64,000 bases of DNA from Actinophytocola oryzae (GTDB taxonomy: Bacteria; Actinomycetota; Actinomycetes; Mycobacteriales; Pseudonocardiaceae): positions 1 through 64,000 of the forward strand of contig NZ_SOCP01000032.1 in the NCBI RefSeq assembly GCF_004364325.1, read 5' to 3'. A program made the translations under genes and the position numbers. The notes under the pieces are model-generated. The model ran no database searches. It was not told the DNA's origin and saw only the letters and a list, made by a program, of their open reading frames with translations. Positions within the stretch are counted from its first letter, which is position 1; each line of letters begins with the position of its first letter. Of this stretch, positions 24,851-33,726 are shown one piece after another.

Positions 24851-26473
24851 TCAGGGGCTGGACAGGAAGGTGGTGTCGGTGATCCGGGGCGGCCGGCCCG
24901 GCACGTGCTTGCGCACCACGAACAACGCGACCACCACCACGACCGCGGCCCCCACGTACGCGTACGGCAGCAGGTAGGTCCGGAAGTCGAACGAGTTCCC
25001 CGTCGGCGGCAGCGCCACCGCGAACGCCGCGCTGATCACCGTCGCCGCCATCCGGAAACGCGTGTTGCCTGCCGCCGACGCCAGCGGGATCGCCGCCCAC
25101 AGCAGGTACCACGGCTGCACGGTCGCGCCGAACACCAGCACCGCGCCCAGCGCCGCGCCGAGGCCGATCATCGGCCGCAGCCGCCACCGGAAGCTGTCCA
25201 GCAGCAGCTTCGCGGCCAGCAGCGGACCGAGCAGCGTGCCGACCATCCGGCTCACCGTGATCGCCGCGTCGATGTGGTTGCCCAGCCCGAGCAGGATGCC
25301 GAGCCCGCCGGCGCCGAACCCGAGCGCGGTCATCGGCGCCATCCAGCTCTTGATCGTGCTCGCCGTGTTCAGCGTCGCGGTCCAGCCGAAGCCGAGACCG
25401 CTGCCGATGGAGGTCACCGCCACCACCGCGAGGAAGATCACCAGCAGCGCGCCCGCCGTGAGCAACAGGTGTTTCCACCGGCCGCCCCAGCGTCTGGCGA
25501 TCATCACGCCGAGGAACCCCAGAGCCAGGGCGGCAGGGATCTTCACCACGGCGCCGAGTGTGATCACCGTCGCGCCGATGCCGTACCAGAGCAGCTCACC
25601 CGGCTGCCACGGCGGATACGGGCCACCGGGTCCGCAGCGGGGCATCCGTCTCAACCCGAGCTCGATGCCGACCAGCATCAGGCCGATCGCGAGCGCCTCG
25701 TTGTGCACGCCGACGACCAGGTGGAACAGCACCAGCGGGTTGGCCGCCCCCAGCCACAGCGCGCTCACCGGGTTGATGCCGAACCGCCGCGCCAGCCGGG
25801 GCAGCGCCCACACGATCATCGCGAAGCCGAACAGCTCCAGCAGCCGGTGGAACGCGACCCCGGCGACGACGTGGTCACCGGTGATCCAGGTGATGCCACG
25901 CCCGATGACCAGGAACAACGGCCCGTACGGCGACGGTGTCTCCCGCCACATCGTCGGCACGTTCTTGGTGAGGATGTCGGCGTTGCCGAGCGCCTCGGCG
26001 GGCCCGACCGTGTACGGGTCCAGCCCCCGCGCGGCGATCTCGCTCTGCGCCAGGTAGCTGTAGACGTCCTTGGAGAACATCGGCACGGTGAGCACGAGCG
26101 GCGCGGTCCACATCACGAGCGTGCGCGCCATCTGCGGCAGCGACACCATCCTGGCGCGCCCCGGCATCGACAGCCGGCCGAGTCCCAGCCACCCCAGCAC
26201 GATCATGAACACACCCGCGAACGCGATCGCCAGCGACACCGTGTTCATCCGGGGGAAAAGACTGAAGACGGGCAGACCCCACACCGGGCTGTACACCGGC
26301 GCCGCACCCGCCCCCAGCGAGCCGAGGGCCAGCAGCAACGCACCGACCGTGCCGAACCGGCGGATCACGTCCAGCTGGCGGCGCTCGCGCGCGTCCAGCG
26401 GCTGACTGGTGGCCTCGGCACGCGTGACGGGTCGCCCGTTGACGCCACCCGACGCCTCTACACCGTCTGCCAC
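24851..26473 (-). CDS. mptB: Polyprenol-phosphomannose-dependent alpha-1,6-mannosyltransferase MptB
   Basis: GT-C type membrane mannosyltransferase that extends the alpha-1,6-mannan backbone of lipomannan or related glycolipids outside the membrane. The 540-residue protein has about 12-13 membrane helices. The acidic first loop contains FSKDVYSYLAQSEIAARGLD (about residues 135-154) and NVPTMWRETPSPYGPLF (about residues 170-190), both characteristic of MptA/MptB. The start is a GTG. It is divergent from sufR, with a 95-base shared promoter region, the same arrangement as Rv1459c/Rv1460 in M. tuberculosis. Confidence 0.9.
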   Translation of the reverse strand: MADGVEASGGVNGRPVTRAEATSQPLDARERRQLDVIRRFGTVGALLLALGSLGAGAAPVYSPVWGLPVFSLFPRMNTVSLAIAFAGVFMIVLGWLGLGRLSMPGRARMVSLPQMARTLVMWTAPLVLTVPMFSKDVYSYLAQSEIAARGLDPYTVGPAEALGNADILTKNVPTMWRETPSPYGPLFLVIGRGITWITGDHVVAGVAFHRLLELFGFAMIVWALPRLARRFGINPVSALWLGAANPLVLFHLVVGVHNEALAIGLMLVGIELGLRRMPRCGPGGPYPPWQPGELLWYGIGATVITLGAVVKIPAALALGFLGVMIARRWGGRWKHLLLTAGALLVIFLAVVAVTSIGSGLGFGWTATLNTASTIKSWMAPMTALGFGAGGLGILLGLGNHIDAAITVSRMVGTLLGPLLAAKLLLDSFRWRLRPMIGLGAALGAVLVFGATVQPWYLLWAAIPLASAAGNTRFRMAATVISAAFAVALPPTGNSFDFRTYLLPYAYVGAAVVVVVALFVVRKHVPGRPPRITDTTFLSSP

Positions 26474-26557
26474 GTGCGAAAGAGTATCGAGTCACCCGTT
26501 CGGTGACTCCGATCACCTCATCAGGGGGGTCCTTTGCCGGTTCCCGCGAAATAAGAC

Positions 26558-26567
26558 ACACTAGTGT
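26558..26567. promoter_or_regulatory. Palindromic SufR operator candidate
   Basis: ACACTAGTGT is a perfect 10-bp palindrome ending one base before the sufR GTG at 26569. A repressor bound here would block a leaderless or near-leaderless transcript of the whole suf operon. SufR proteins in other bacteria bind inverted repeats at their own promoter. Confidence 0.55.
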
Positions 26568-26568
26568 T

Positions 26569-27270
26569 GTGAAAAACGAGCAGCTGGCCGAGGGCCGCAC
26601 CAGACATGGTGTGGCGCGCCTGCTGCTGGAGCGGGGGCCGATCACCGCGGCCGCGGTCGCGGAGACCCTCGCCATCAGCCCGGCGGCGGTCCGCAGGCAC
26701 CTGGACGCCCTGGTCGCGGACGGTGAGGCGTGCATGCGCGACGCACCGCGACGCGGCCAGCGAGGGCGGGGCCGCCCCGCCAAGCTCTGGCTCCTCACCG
26801 AGTCGGGACGCGCCCGGTTCGGCCACGCCTACGACGACCTCGCCATCGCGGCCATCCGGTTCGTCGCCGAGGCCGCCGGGGCACCCGCGGTGAGGGAGTT
26901 CGCCGAGCGGCGGGCAGCCACACTGGTCGACCGGCACCGCACCCAGGTGCTGGGCACACCGGAGCTCGCGGACCGGGCCAAGGCCCTCGCCGAGGCTCTC
27001 ACCAGGGAGGGTTACGCTGCGTCGACGCGGCGGGTCGGGACAGGGGAGCAGCTCTGCCAGCACCACTGCCCGGTCGCGCACGTCGCGGCGGAGTTCCCCG
27101 AGCTGTGCGAGGTCGAGACGGCGGCGTTCGCCGAACTGCTCGGCACCCACGTACAGCGACTCTCGACCATCGCACGCGGGGACGCCGCGTGCACCACGCA
27201 CGTACCGCTCAGCGGCCCCCGAACCGCCGAGCCGGACGACACCACCACAACCGAAGGGACGCCTTCATGA
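26569..27270 (+). CDS. sufR: Fe-S cluster-sensing suf operon repressor SufR
   Basis: The 233-residue protein has an N-terminal winged helix ([20 protein letters not shown], about residues 25-44) and a C-terminal region with the cysteines [14 protein letters not shown] and AACTTH (about residues 158-211), as in SufR proteins that bind a [4Fe-4S] cluster. Cluster-loaded SufR represses suf genes; apo-protein releases them. I chose the GTG at 26569 because the palindrome ends just before it and the HTH begins soon after. Its stop overlaps the sufB ATG (ATGA). Confidence 0.9.
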   Translation: MKNEQLAEGRTRHGVARLLLERGPITAAAVAETLAISPAAVRRHLDALVADGEACMRDAPRRGQRGRGRPAKLWLLTESGRARFGHAYDDLAIAAIRFVAEAAGAPAVREFAERRAATLVDRHRTQVLGTPELADRAKALAEALTREGYAASTRRVGTGEQLCQHHCPVAHVAAEFPELCEVETAAFAELLGTHVQRLSTIARGDAACTTHVPLSGPRTAEPDDTTTTEGTPS

Positions 27271-28700
27271 CCACCGCTGCCGAGCAGCGCCTCCAGGCAC
27301 AGGGCGAAACCCTGGCAGCCATGGGCAACTACGAGTTCGGCTGGGCCGACTCGGACGTCGCCGGCGCCGCCGCCCAACGTGGCCTGTCCGAGGCCGTGGT
27401 TCGAGACATCTCGGCCAAGAAGGGCGAGCCGGAGTGGATGCTGGAGTCGCGGCTCAAGGGCCTGCAGCTCTTCGACCGCAAGCCGATGCCCAACTGGGGC
27501 GCCGACCTGTCCGGCATCGACTTCGAGAACATCAAGTACTTCGTGCGCTCGACCGAGAAGCAGGCCGCCTCCTGGGAGGACCTGCCCGAGGACATCAAGA
27601 ACACCTACGACAAGCTGGGTATCCCGGAGGCCGAGAAGGCCCGCCTGGTGGCCGGAGTCGCCGCGCAGTACGAGTCCGAGGTCGTGTATCACAAGATCAA
27701 CGAGGAGCTCGAGCGCCAGGGCGTGATCTTCCTCGACACGGACACCGCGCTCAAGGAGCACCCGGAGCTGTTCGAGGAGTACTACGGCTCGGTCATCCCC
27801 CACGGTGACAACAAGTTCTCCGCGCTCAACGGCGCCGTCTGGTCGGGTGGCTCGTTCATCTACGTGCCGAAGGGCGTGCACGTCGAGATCCCGCTGCAGG
27901 CCTACTTCCGGATCAACACCGAGAACATGGGCCAGTTCGAGCGGACCCTGATCATCGTCGACGAGGGCGCCTACGTGCACTACGTCGAGGGCTGCACCGC
28001 GCCGATCTACTCGTCCGACTCGCTGCACTCGGCGGTTGTCGAGATCATCGTGAAGAAGGGCGCCCGCTGCCGGTACACGACCATCCAGAACTGGTCGAAC
28101 AACGTGTACAACCTGGTCACCAAGCGCGCCAAGGCCGAAGAGGGCGCGACCATGGAATGGGTCGACGGCAACATCGGCTCCAAGGTCACCATGAAGTACC
28201 CGTCGGTGTTCCTCATGGGCGAGCACGCCAAGGGCGAGGTCCTGTCCATCGCGTTCGCCGGCGAGGGCCAGCACCAGGACGCCGGCGCCAAGATGGAGCA
28301 CCTCGCGCCGCACACCTCCTCGACCATCGTGTCGAAGTCGGTGGCACGCGGCGGCGGCCGGACCTCCTACCGGGGCCTCGTCAGGGTCGCCAAGCGGGCA
28401 CACCACTCCAAGTCCACGGTGAAGTGCGACGCGCTGCTGGTCGACCAGATCAGCCGCAGCGACACCTACCCGTACGTCGACATCCGCAACGACAACGTGT
28501 CCATGGGCCACGAGGCGACCGTCTCGAAGGTCAGCGAGGACCAGCTCTTCTACCTGATGTCCCGCGGCCTCACCGAGGACGAGGCGATGGCGATGGTCGT
28601 GCGCGGCTTCGTCGAGCCGATCGCCCGTGAGCTGCCCATGGAGTACGCACTCGAACTGAACCGGCTCATCGAGCTGCAGATGGAAGGGGCCGTCGGCTAA
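27267..28700 (+). CDS. sufB: Fe-S cluster assembly scaffold protein SufB
   Basis: The 477-residue beta-helix scaffold of the SufBCD complex, on which clusters are built. Signature segments include NYEFGW, then [20 protein letters not shown] (about residue 193), [19 protein letters not shown] (about residue 240) and [15 protein letters not shown] (about residues 380-394), whose cysteine lies at the SufB-SufD interface. No intein interrupts it, unlike the M. tuberculosis homologue. The ATG overlaps the sufR stop and has GAAGGGA upstream. Confidence 0.96.
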   Translation: MTTAAEQRLQAQGETLAAMGNYEFGWADSDVAGAAAQRGLSEAVVRDISAKKGEPEWMLESRLKGLQLFDRKPMPNWGADLSGIDFENIKYFVRSTEKQAASWEDLPEDIKNTYDKLGIPEAEKARLVAGVAAQYESEVVYHKINEELERQGVIFLDTDTALKEHPELFEEYYGSVIPHGDNKFSALNGAVWSGGSFIYVPKGVHVEIPLQAYFRINTENMGQFERTLIIVDEGAYVHYVEGCTAPIYSSDSLHSAVVEIIVKKGARCRYTTIQNWSNNVYNLVTKRAKAEEGATMEWVDGNIGSKVTMKYPSVFLMGEHAKGEVLSIAFAGEGQHQDAGAKMEHLAPHTSSTIVSKSVARGGGRTSYRGLVRVAKRAHHSKSTVKCDALLVDQISRSDTYPYVDIRNDNVSMGHEATVSKVSEDQLFYLMSRGLTEDEAMAMVVRGFVEPIARELPMEYALELNRLIELQMEGAVG

Positions 28701-29891
28701 ATGTCCGACACAATTCTCGACTCGGCAAGCTCGCCTTCGGCAGTTGCACGGACACCGCACTCCCACGGTGCGGTGGTACCCGCGGCGTCCCGCGCCGAGC
28801 AGTTCGCCTCCTTCGACGTCGAGGCGTTCGAAGTTCCCGGTGGGCGCGAGGAGATCTGGCGCTTTACGCCGATGCGGCGACTTCGTGGATTGCAAGACGG
28901 GTCTGCGGTAGCTTCAGGGGAGCTTTCCATCGAGGTCGGCGGTCCCGACGTGCGGGTCGAGACCGTCGGCCGCGAGGATTCCCGGCTCGGCGACGGCGGA
29001 ACGCCCGCCGACCGCGTCGCCGCGCAGGCCTACTCGTCCTTCACGAAGGCCACCGTCGTCACCGTGCCGAAGGAGACCCAGGCCGCCGTCACCACCGTGA
29101 CCGTCACCGGGCCCGGCGAGGGCAAAATCGCCTACGGGCACCTGCAGATCCGCGCCGAGCAGTTCGCCGAGGCCGTCGTCGTCATCGACCACCGAGGCAG
29201 CGGCACGATCGCCGACAACGTCGAGATCGTCGTCGGCGACGGCGCGAAGCTCACCGTCGTCAGTGTCCACGACTGGGCCGACGACACCGTGCAGGTCTCC
29301 TCACACCTCGCGAAGCTCGGCCGCGACGCCACCCTCAAGCACCACCTCGTCGCACTCGGCGGTGACCTAGTCCGGGTCAGCCCGACCGTGGTCTACGCGG
29401 GCCCCGGCGGCGACGCCGAGCTGAACGGCCTGTACTTCGCCGACGCCGGCCAGCACATCGAACTGCGTACCTTCGCCGACCACGCGCAGCCCAACTGCAG
29501 GTCCAACGTGGTCTACAAGGGCGCGCTCCAGGGTGAGGACGCCCGCTCGGTGTGGATCGGCGACGTGCTGATCCGCGCGGCGGCCGAGGGCACCGAGACC
29601 TTCGAGCTCAACCGGAACCTGGTGCTCACCGAAGGCGCGCGCGCCGACTCGGTGCCGAACCTGGAGATCGAGACCGGCGAGATCGCCGGCGCCGGACACG
29701 CCAGCGCCACCGGCCGGTTCGACGACGAGCAGCTGTTCTACCTGCAGGCACGCGGCATCCCCGAAGGCGCCGCCCGACGGTTGGTCGTCCGCGGCTTCTT
29801 CCACGAGCTGCTCATGAAGATCGACATCCCGGAAATCCGCGAGCGCCTGGAAGCCGCGATCGAGGCAGAGCTGGAAGCGGTCGGAGTATGA
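28701..29891 (+). CDS. sufD: Fe-S cluster assembly protein SufD
   Basis: The 396-residue partner of SufB in the SufBCD complex. The N-terminal EIWRFTPMRRLRGL (about residues 52-65), then the beta-helix, then FELNRNLVLTEGARADSVPN (about residues 302-321) and GHASATGRFDDEQLFYLQAR (about residues 333-352) are typical. The ATG directly abuts the sufB TAA. The stop overlaps the start of a 48-codon mini-ORF. Confidence 0.95.
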   Translation: MSDTILDSASSPSAVARTPHSHGAVVPAASRAEQFASFDVEAFEVPGGREEIWRFTPMRRLRGLQDGSAVASGELSIEVGGPDVRVETVGREDSRLGDGGTPADRVAAQAYSSFTKATVVTVPKETQAAVTTVTVTGPGEGKIAYGHLQIRAEQFAEAVVVIDHRGSGTIADNVEIVVGDGAKLTVVSVHDWADDTVQVSSHLAKLGRDATLKHHLVALGGDLVRVSPTVVYAGPGGDAELNGLYFADAGQHIELRTFADHAQPNCRSNVVYKGALQGEDARSVWIGDVLIRAAAEGTETFELNRNLVLTEGARADSVPNLEIETGEIAGAGHASATGRFDDEQLFYLQARGIPEGAARRLVVRGFFHELLMKIDIPEIRERLEAAIEAELEAVGV

Positions 29892-30034
29892 GCGGAGCCT
29901 CCAGAACACCCCAAGGACGCGAGAGCGACCCAGTGCGAGCGAATGGGACTCTCGCACGAACCCACGGGAGCAGAATCGGCGATTCGCGCGTTGCCAAGTG
30001 GAAGGCGGCGCGCAAGGGCGAGGGACCGGCATGA
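29888..30034 (+). CDS. 48-codon bridging ORF between sufD and the ferredoxin gene
   Basis: The gap between sufD and the ferredoxin gene holds an open frame whose ATG overlaps the sufD stop (ATGA) and whose TGA overlaps the ferredoxin ATG (ATGA). The 48-residue product starts MSGASRTPQ and ends [10 protein letters not shown], with many Arg, Ser and Gly. It is organised just like the mini-ORF between zwf and opcA but has a different sequence. It may be an inserted element kept open for translational coupling, or a true small protein. I recognise no family. Confidence 0.35.
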   Translation: MSGASRTPQGRESDPVRANGTLARTHGSRIGDSRVAKWKAARKGEGPA

Positions 30035-30345
30035 TCAGGGCCTGCGCACTGTCTGATCTGGACGACGGGAAGCCGTTCGGCGTCGAGATCGATGACGAGC
30101 CGGTCGTCCTCGTCCGCCAAGGGGACGAGGTGCACGCCCTGCGGGACGAGTGCAGCCACGCGACGCTCGCGCTCTCCGAGGGCGAGGTGACCCGCAAGGG
30201 CATCGAGTGCTGGCTGCACGGCTCCTGCTTCGACCTGCGCACCGGGGCACCGTCCTCGCTACCCGCAACCGAACCGGTCGACGTCTTCGGCGTCGAGATC
30301 CGCGACGGCGACGTGTACGTCGACGTCGCCACCACCACGAACTGA
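30031..30345 (+). CDS. Rieske-type [2Fe-2S] ferredoxin of the suf operon
   Basis: This 104-residue single Rieske domain has the two ligand loops [10 protein letters not shown] (Cys and His near residues 38-40) and [10 protein letters not shown] (Cys and His near residues 58-61), spacing as in NirD/BphF-type ferredoxins. Such ferredoxins occur between sufD and sufC in many actinobacteria and may carry electrons or clusters for assembly; the exact role is not established. It is coupled to the mini-ORF by ATGA, and sufC follows 28 bases later. Confidence 0.9.
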   Translation: MIRACALSDLDDGKPFGVEIDDEPVVLVRQGDEVHALRDECSHATLALSEGEVTRKGIECWLHGSCFDLRTGAPSSLPATEPVDVFGVEIRDGDVYVDVATTTN

Positions 30346-30373
30346 CTTAGGTACCAAGGAGAAAGCGCAAGAG

Positions 30374-31147
30374 ATGGCCACGCTGGAGATCAAGGACCTG
30401 CACGTCTCGGTGACCACGGACGGAGCTCCCAAGGAGATCCTGTCCGGGGTCGACCTGACCATCAACTCGGGTGAGACACACGCGATCATGGGCCCCAACG
30501 GGTCCGGCAAGTCCACTCTGTCCTACGCCATCGCCGGCCACCCCAAGTACGAGGTGACCTCCGGCGAGGTCCTGCTCGACGGCGAGGACGTGCTGGCGCT
30601 GACCGTCGACGAGCGTGCCCGCGCGGGCGTGTTCCTCGCCATGCAGTACCCGGTCGAGGTGCCCGGCGTGTCGATGTCGAACTTCCTGCGCACCGCGGCC
30701 ACCGCGGTCCGTGGCGAGGCCCCCAAGCTGCGCCACTGGGTCAAGGAGGTCAAGGAGGCCATGGCGGAGCTGGAGATCGACCCGGCGTTCGCCGAGCGGT
30801 CGGTCAACGAGGGCTTCTCCGGCGGTGAGAAGAAGCGCCACGAGATCCTCCAGCTCGCGCTGCTCGCCCCGAAGATCGCGATCCTCGACGAGACCGACTC
30901 CGGTCTGGACGTCGACGCGTTGCGTGTCGTGAGCGAGGGCATCAACCGCGTCCGGGCGGGCGGCGAGGTCGGCATCATGCTGATCACCCACTACACCCGC
31001 ATCCTGCGCCACATCACGCCGGACTTCGTGCACGTGTTCGCGGGTGGCCGCATCGTCGAGTCCGGCGGACGTGAGCTCGCCGACCAGCTCGAGGAGCACG
31101 GCTACGTGCGGTTCACCGGCAAGCAGGAGCCGGCCGCGATCGGCTGA
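30374..31147 (+). CDS. sufC: Fe-S cluster assembly ATPase SufC
   Basis: The 257-residue ABC-type ATPase of SufBCD. It shows Walker [11 protein letters not shown] (about residues 37-46), signature [11 protein letters not shown] (about residues 152-162), Walker [12 protein letters not shown] and switch ITHYTRIL. SufC hydrolysis reshapes SufB-SufD during cluster assembly. An AAGGAGAAAG ribosome-binding site precedes the ATG. A 57-base gap follows before sufS, containing a short element also found near opcA. Confidence 0.97.
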   Translation: MATLEIKDLHVSVTTDGAPKEILSGVDLTINSGETHAIMGPNGSGKSTLSYAIAGHPKYEVTSGEVLLDGEDVLALTVDERARAGVFLAMQYPVEVPGVSMSNFLRTAATAVRGEAPKLRHWVKEVKEAMAELEIDPAFAERSVNEGFSGGEKKRHEILQLALLAPKIAILDETDSGLDVDALRVVSEGINRVRAGGEVGIMLITHYTRILRHITPDFVHVFAGGRIVESGGRELADQLEEHGYVRFTGKQEPAAIG

Positions 31148-31204
31148 CAGGCCCCGCAGATCAATGGTTCGCTCCGCAAGCTCCACGAGACGAGGTTCCC
31201 GGCC

Positions 31205-32461
31205 ATGACCACCACAGCTGCCGGCCTCGACGTCGAGACGATCCGCAAGGACTTCCCGATCCTGTCCAGGCTGGTCCACGGCGACAAGGCGTTGGTGTAC
31301 CTGGACAACGCGGCGACTTCCCAGAAACCGCGCCAGGTCATCGACTCGATCGTCGACTACTACGAGAAGCACAACGCCAACGTGCACCGCGGCATCCACA
31401 CGCTCGCCGAGGAAGCGACGGCACTGTACGAAGGTGCCCGCGACAAGGTGGCCGAGTTCATCGGCGCGCCGAGCCGCGACGAGGTGATCTTCACCAAGAA
31501 CTCGTCAGAGGCGATGAACCTGATCGCCCGCGTGCTGGGCGACCCCGGCTCCGCCAGACGACTCGGCCCCGGCGACGAGATCGTCATCACCGAGATGGAG
31601 CACCACAGCAACATCGTGCCGTGGCACCTGCTCGCGGAGCGGACCGGCGCGACCGTGAAGTGGTTCTCCATCACCGACGAGGGCAGGCTGGACCTGTCCA
31701 ACCTGGACTCGGTGATCACGCCGCGCACGAAGATCGTGTCGATGGTGCACGTGTCGAACCTGCTGGGCACCATCAACCCCGTCGAGACGATCGCCAGGCG
31801 GGCACACGAGGTCGGTGCGCTGGTGCTCGTGGACGCCTCGCAGTCCGCGCCGCACCTGCCGCTCGACGTGACCTCGCTCGGTGCCGACTTCGTCGCCTTC
31901 ACCGGCCACAAGATGTTGGGGCCGACCGGGATCGGCGTGCTGTGGGGGCGGCTGCCGCTCCTGCAGGAGCTGCCGCCGTTCCTGGGTGGCGGTGAGATGA
32001 TCGAGGTCGTCACGATGGAGAAGTCGACCTTCGCGCAGCCGCCGCACAAGTTCGAGGCAGGCACGCCGCCGATCGCCGAGGCGATCGCGCTCGGTGCCGC
32101 CGTGGACTACCTGACCGTGGTCGGCATGCCGGCGATCGAGGCGTACGAGCACGAGCTCACGACCTACGCCCTCGACGCGCTGTCCGCCGTGGACGGAGTG
32201 AAGATCATCGGCCCGGCGACCGCCGAGGGGCGCGTCGCCGAGATCTCGTTCACCCTCGACGGTGTTCACCCACACGATGTCGGCCAGGTGCTGGACGAGC
32301 TGGGCATCGCCGTACGGGTCGGCCACCACTGCGCACGGCCCGCGGTGATCCACTACGGAATTCCGGCGACCACCCGAGCGTCTTTCTACCTGTACAACAC
32401 GACTGCCGAGGCGGACGCGCTGGTGGCGGGCCTCGCACAGGTGAAGAAGGTCTTCGGATGA
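31205..32461 (+). CDS. sufS: Cysteine desulfurase SufS
   Basis: PLP enzyme (418 aa) that takes sulfur from cysteine and passes it as persulfide to SufU. The PLP lysine is in FTGHKMLGPTGIG (about residue 237) and the catalytic cysteine in VRVGHHCARP (about residue 378), typical of the group II SufS type with a short active-site loop. The stop overlaps the sufU ATG (ATGA), matching the functional pairing of the two proteins. Confidence 0.97.
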   Translation: MTTTAAGLDVETIRKDFPILSRLVHGDKALVYLDNAATSQKPRQVIDSIVDYYEKHNANVHRGIHTLAEEATALYEGARDKVAEFIGAPSRDEVIFTKNSSEAMNLIARVLGDPGSARRLGPGDEIVITEMEHHSNIVPWHLLAERTGATVKWFSITDEGRLDLSNLDSVITPRTKIVSMVHVSNLLGTINPVETIARRAHEVGALVLVDASQSAPHLPLDVTSLGADFVAFTGHKMLGPTGIGVLWGRLPLLQELPPFLGGGEMIEVVTMEKSTFAQPPHKFEAGTPPIAEAIALGAAVDYLTVVGMPAIEAYEHELTTYALDALSAVDGVKIIGPATAEGRVAEISFTLDGVHPHDVGQVLDELGIAVRVGHHCARPAVIHYGIPATTRASFYLYNTTAEADALVAGLAQVKKVFG

Positions 32462-32904
32462 ACCTGGAGTCCATGTACCAGGAGATCATCCTGGACCACT
32501 ACAAGCACCCGCACGGGCGCGGCCTGCGCGAGCCCTTCGACGCCGAGTCGTTCCAGGTCAACCCGACCTGCGGCGACGAGGTGACGCTGCGGGTCGCGGT
32601 GGCGGACGACAAGGTCACCGACGTGTCGTACGACGGTCAGGGCTGCTCGATCAGCCAGGCCTCGACGTCGGTGCTGACCGACCTGGTGACCGGCCGGCCC
32701 GTCGGCGAGGCACTGTCCACGATGGACGCCTTCGTCGAGATGGTGCAGGGACGCGGCAAGGTCGAGCCGGACGAGGAAGTGCTGGAGGACGGCGTCGCGT
32801 TCGCGGGTGTCGCCAAGTACCCGGCGCGGGTCAAGTGCGCTTTGCTCGGTTGGATGGCGTTCAAGGACGCGGTGTCCAGGGCAGGCGAAGGAGCAAGTCG
32901 ATGA
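32458..32904 (+). CDS. sufU: Sulfur acceptor SufU
   Basis: The zinc-binding sulfur-transfer partner of SufS (148 aa). Its three cysteines sit in NPTCGDEV (about residue 41), GQGCSISQAS (about residue 66) and RVKCALLGW (about residue 128), with the conserved Asp after the first cysteine acting as a zinc ligand in SufU. The start overlaps sufS and the stop overlaps the next ORF, so sufS-sufU-Uma2 are translationally chained. Confidence 0.96.
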   Translation: MNLESMYQEIILDHYKHPHGRGLREPFDAESFQVNPTCGDEVTLRVAVADDKVTDVSYDGQGCSISQASTSVLTDLVTGRPVGEALSTMDAFVEMVQGRGKVEPDEEVLEDGVAFAGVAKYPARVKCALLGWMAFKDAVSRAGEGASR

Positions 32905-33323
32905 CGGCGGAGGCGTGGCCGGACCATCCGTTGACGCTCGAGGAGCTTTTCGAGCTCCCCGAGGACAACAGCCGTCGCCACGAACTCCAAGAAGGCGTAC
33001 TTGTCGTGAGCCAAGTGGTTCGGGAGGAAGCGGTGAGCGGCGCCGTGCCGCGGCTGGATGCCGACGAGGCACTTCTCGCGGTGGAGATCATTTCCCCCGG
33101 ATCACAGCGAACCGACACCTTGGTCGAGCCGGTCGAGTACGCCAAAGCGGGGATACCGTACTACTGGCTGATCGACCTGAACGATCCGCTGTCGCTGGCT
33201 GAGTACCACCTGCCTGGAGACTTCGACTTCCAGGCAGCACCAGCCGTCACCGGAACGTTCACGACAACGGTGCCGTTCTCGTTGCAGGTTGACCTGACCG
33301 CACTGCCACGGCCCCGGGCCTGA
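32901..33323 (+). CDS. Truncated Uma2-family (DUF820) protein inside the suf operon
   Basis: The 140-residue frame opens LTLEELFELPEDNSRRHELQ, then has EGVLVV, and ends with AVEIISPGSQRTDT, YAKAGIPYYWLIDLND and a C-terminal VPFSLQVDL, all Uma2 features. Full Uma2 proteins are about 185-195 residues; here the middle block with the histidine helix and the P-D catalytic segment (about 45 residues) is missing. The lysine after the S-P motif is also absent. It is probably inactive, yet it keeps an ATGA overlap with sufU and lies 16 bases before sufT, so it is cotranslated with the operon. Confidence 0.75.
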   Translation: MTAEAWPDHPLTLEELFELPEDNSRRHELQEGVLVVSQVVREEAVSGAVPRLDADEALLAVEIISPGSQRTDTLVEPVEYAKAGIPYYWLIDLNDPLSLAEYHLPGDFDFQAAPAVTGTFTTTVPFSLQVDLTALPRPRA

Positions 33324-33339
33324 GCGAGGAAAGAAGCCA

Positions 33340-33726
33340 ATGAGCACAGAGGAAGCACGCGGAGTCGACTCGTTGCCGGAGCCGCCCGCCCCGAAGGCGG
33401 ACGTGGCCGCGGTCGAGGACGTCGAGGAGGCCATGCGCGACGTGGTCGACCCCGAGCTCGGCATCAACGTGGTCGACCTCGGGCTGGTCTACGACATCCA
33501 CGTCGAGGACGACAACTCCGCGACCCTGGACATGACACTGACGTCCGCGGCGTGCCCGCTGACCGACGTCATCGAGGACCAGACCCGCGCGGCCCTGACG
33601 GCAGGCCCCGGCGGCGGTCTCGTGAGCGACTTCCGGATCAACTGGGTCTGGATGCCGCCGTGGGGCCCGGAGAAGATCACCGAGGACGGCCGCGAGCAGC
33701 TGCGCGCCCTGGGCTTCACTATTTAG
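33340..33726 (+). CDS. sufT: Metal-sulfur cluster maturation factor SufT
   Basis: This 128-residue DUF59/MIP18-family protein helps mature Fe-S proteins. It has VVDPELGINVVDLGLVYDI (about residues 34-52) and the conserved cysteine in LTSAACPLTDVIEDQ (about residues 67-81), ending with VWMPPWGPEKITEDGREQL. AAAGAAG-like purines precede the ATG. It is the last gene of the suf operon and overlaps the end of the convergent 33719-35644 gene by 8 bases. Confidence 0.94.
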   Translation: MSTEEARGVDSLPEPPAPKADVAAVEDVEEAMRDVVDPELGINVVDLGLVYDIHVEDDNSATLDMTLTSAACPLTDVIEDQTRAALTAGPGGGLVSDFRINWVWMPPWGPEKITEDGREQLRALGFTI

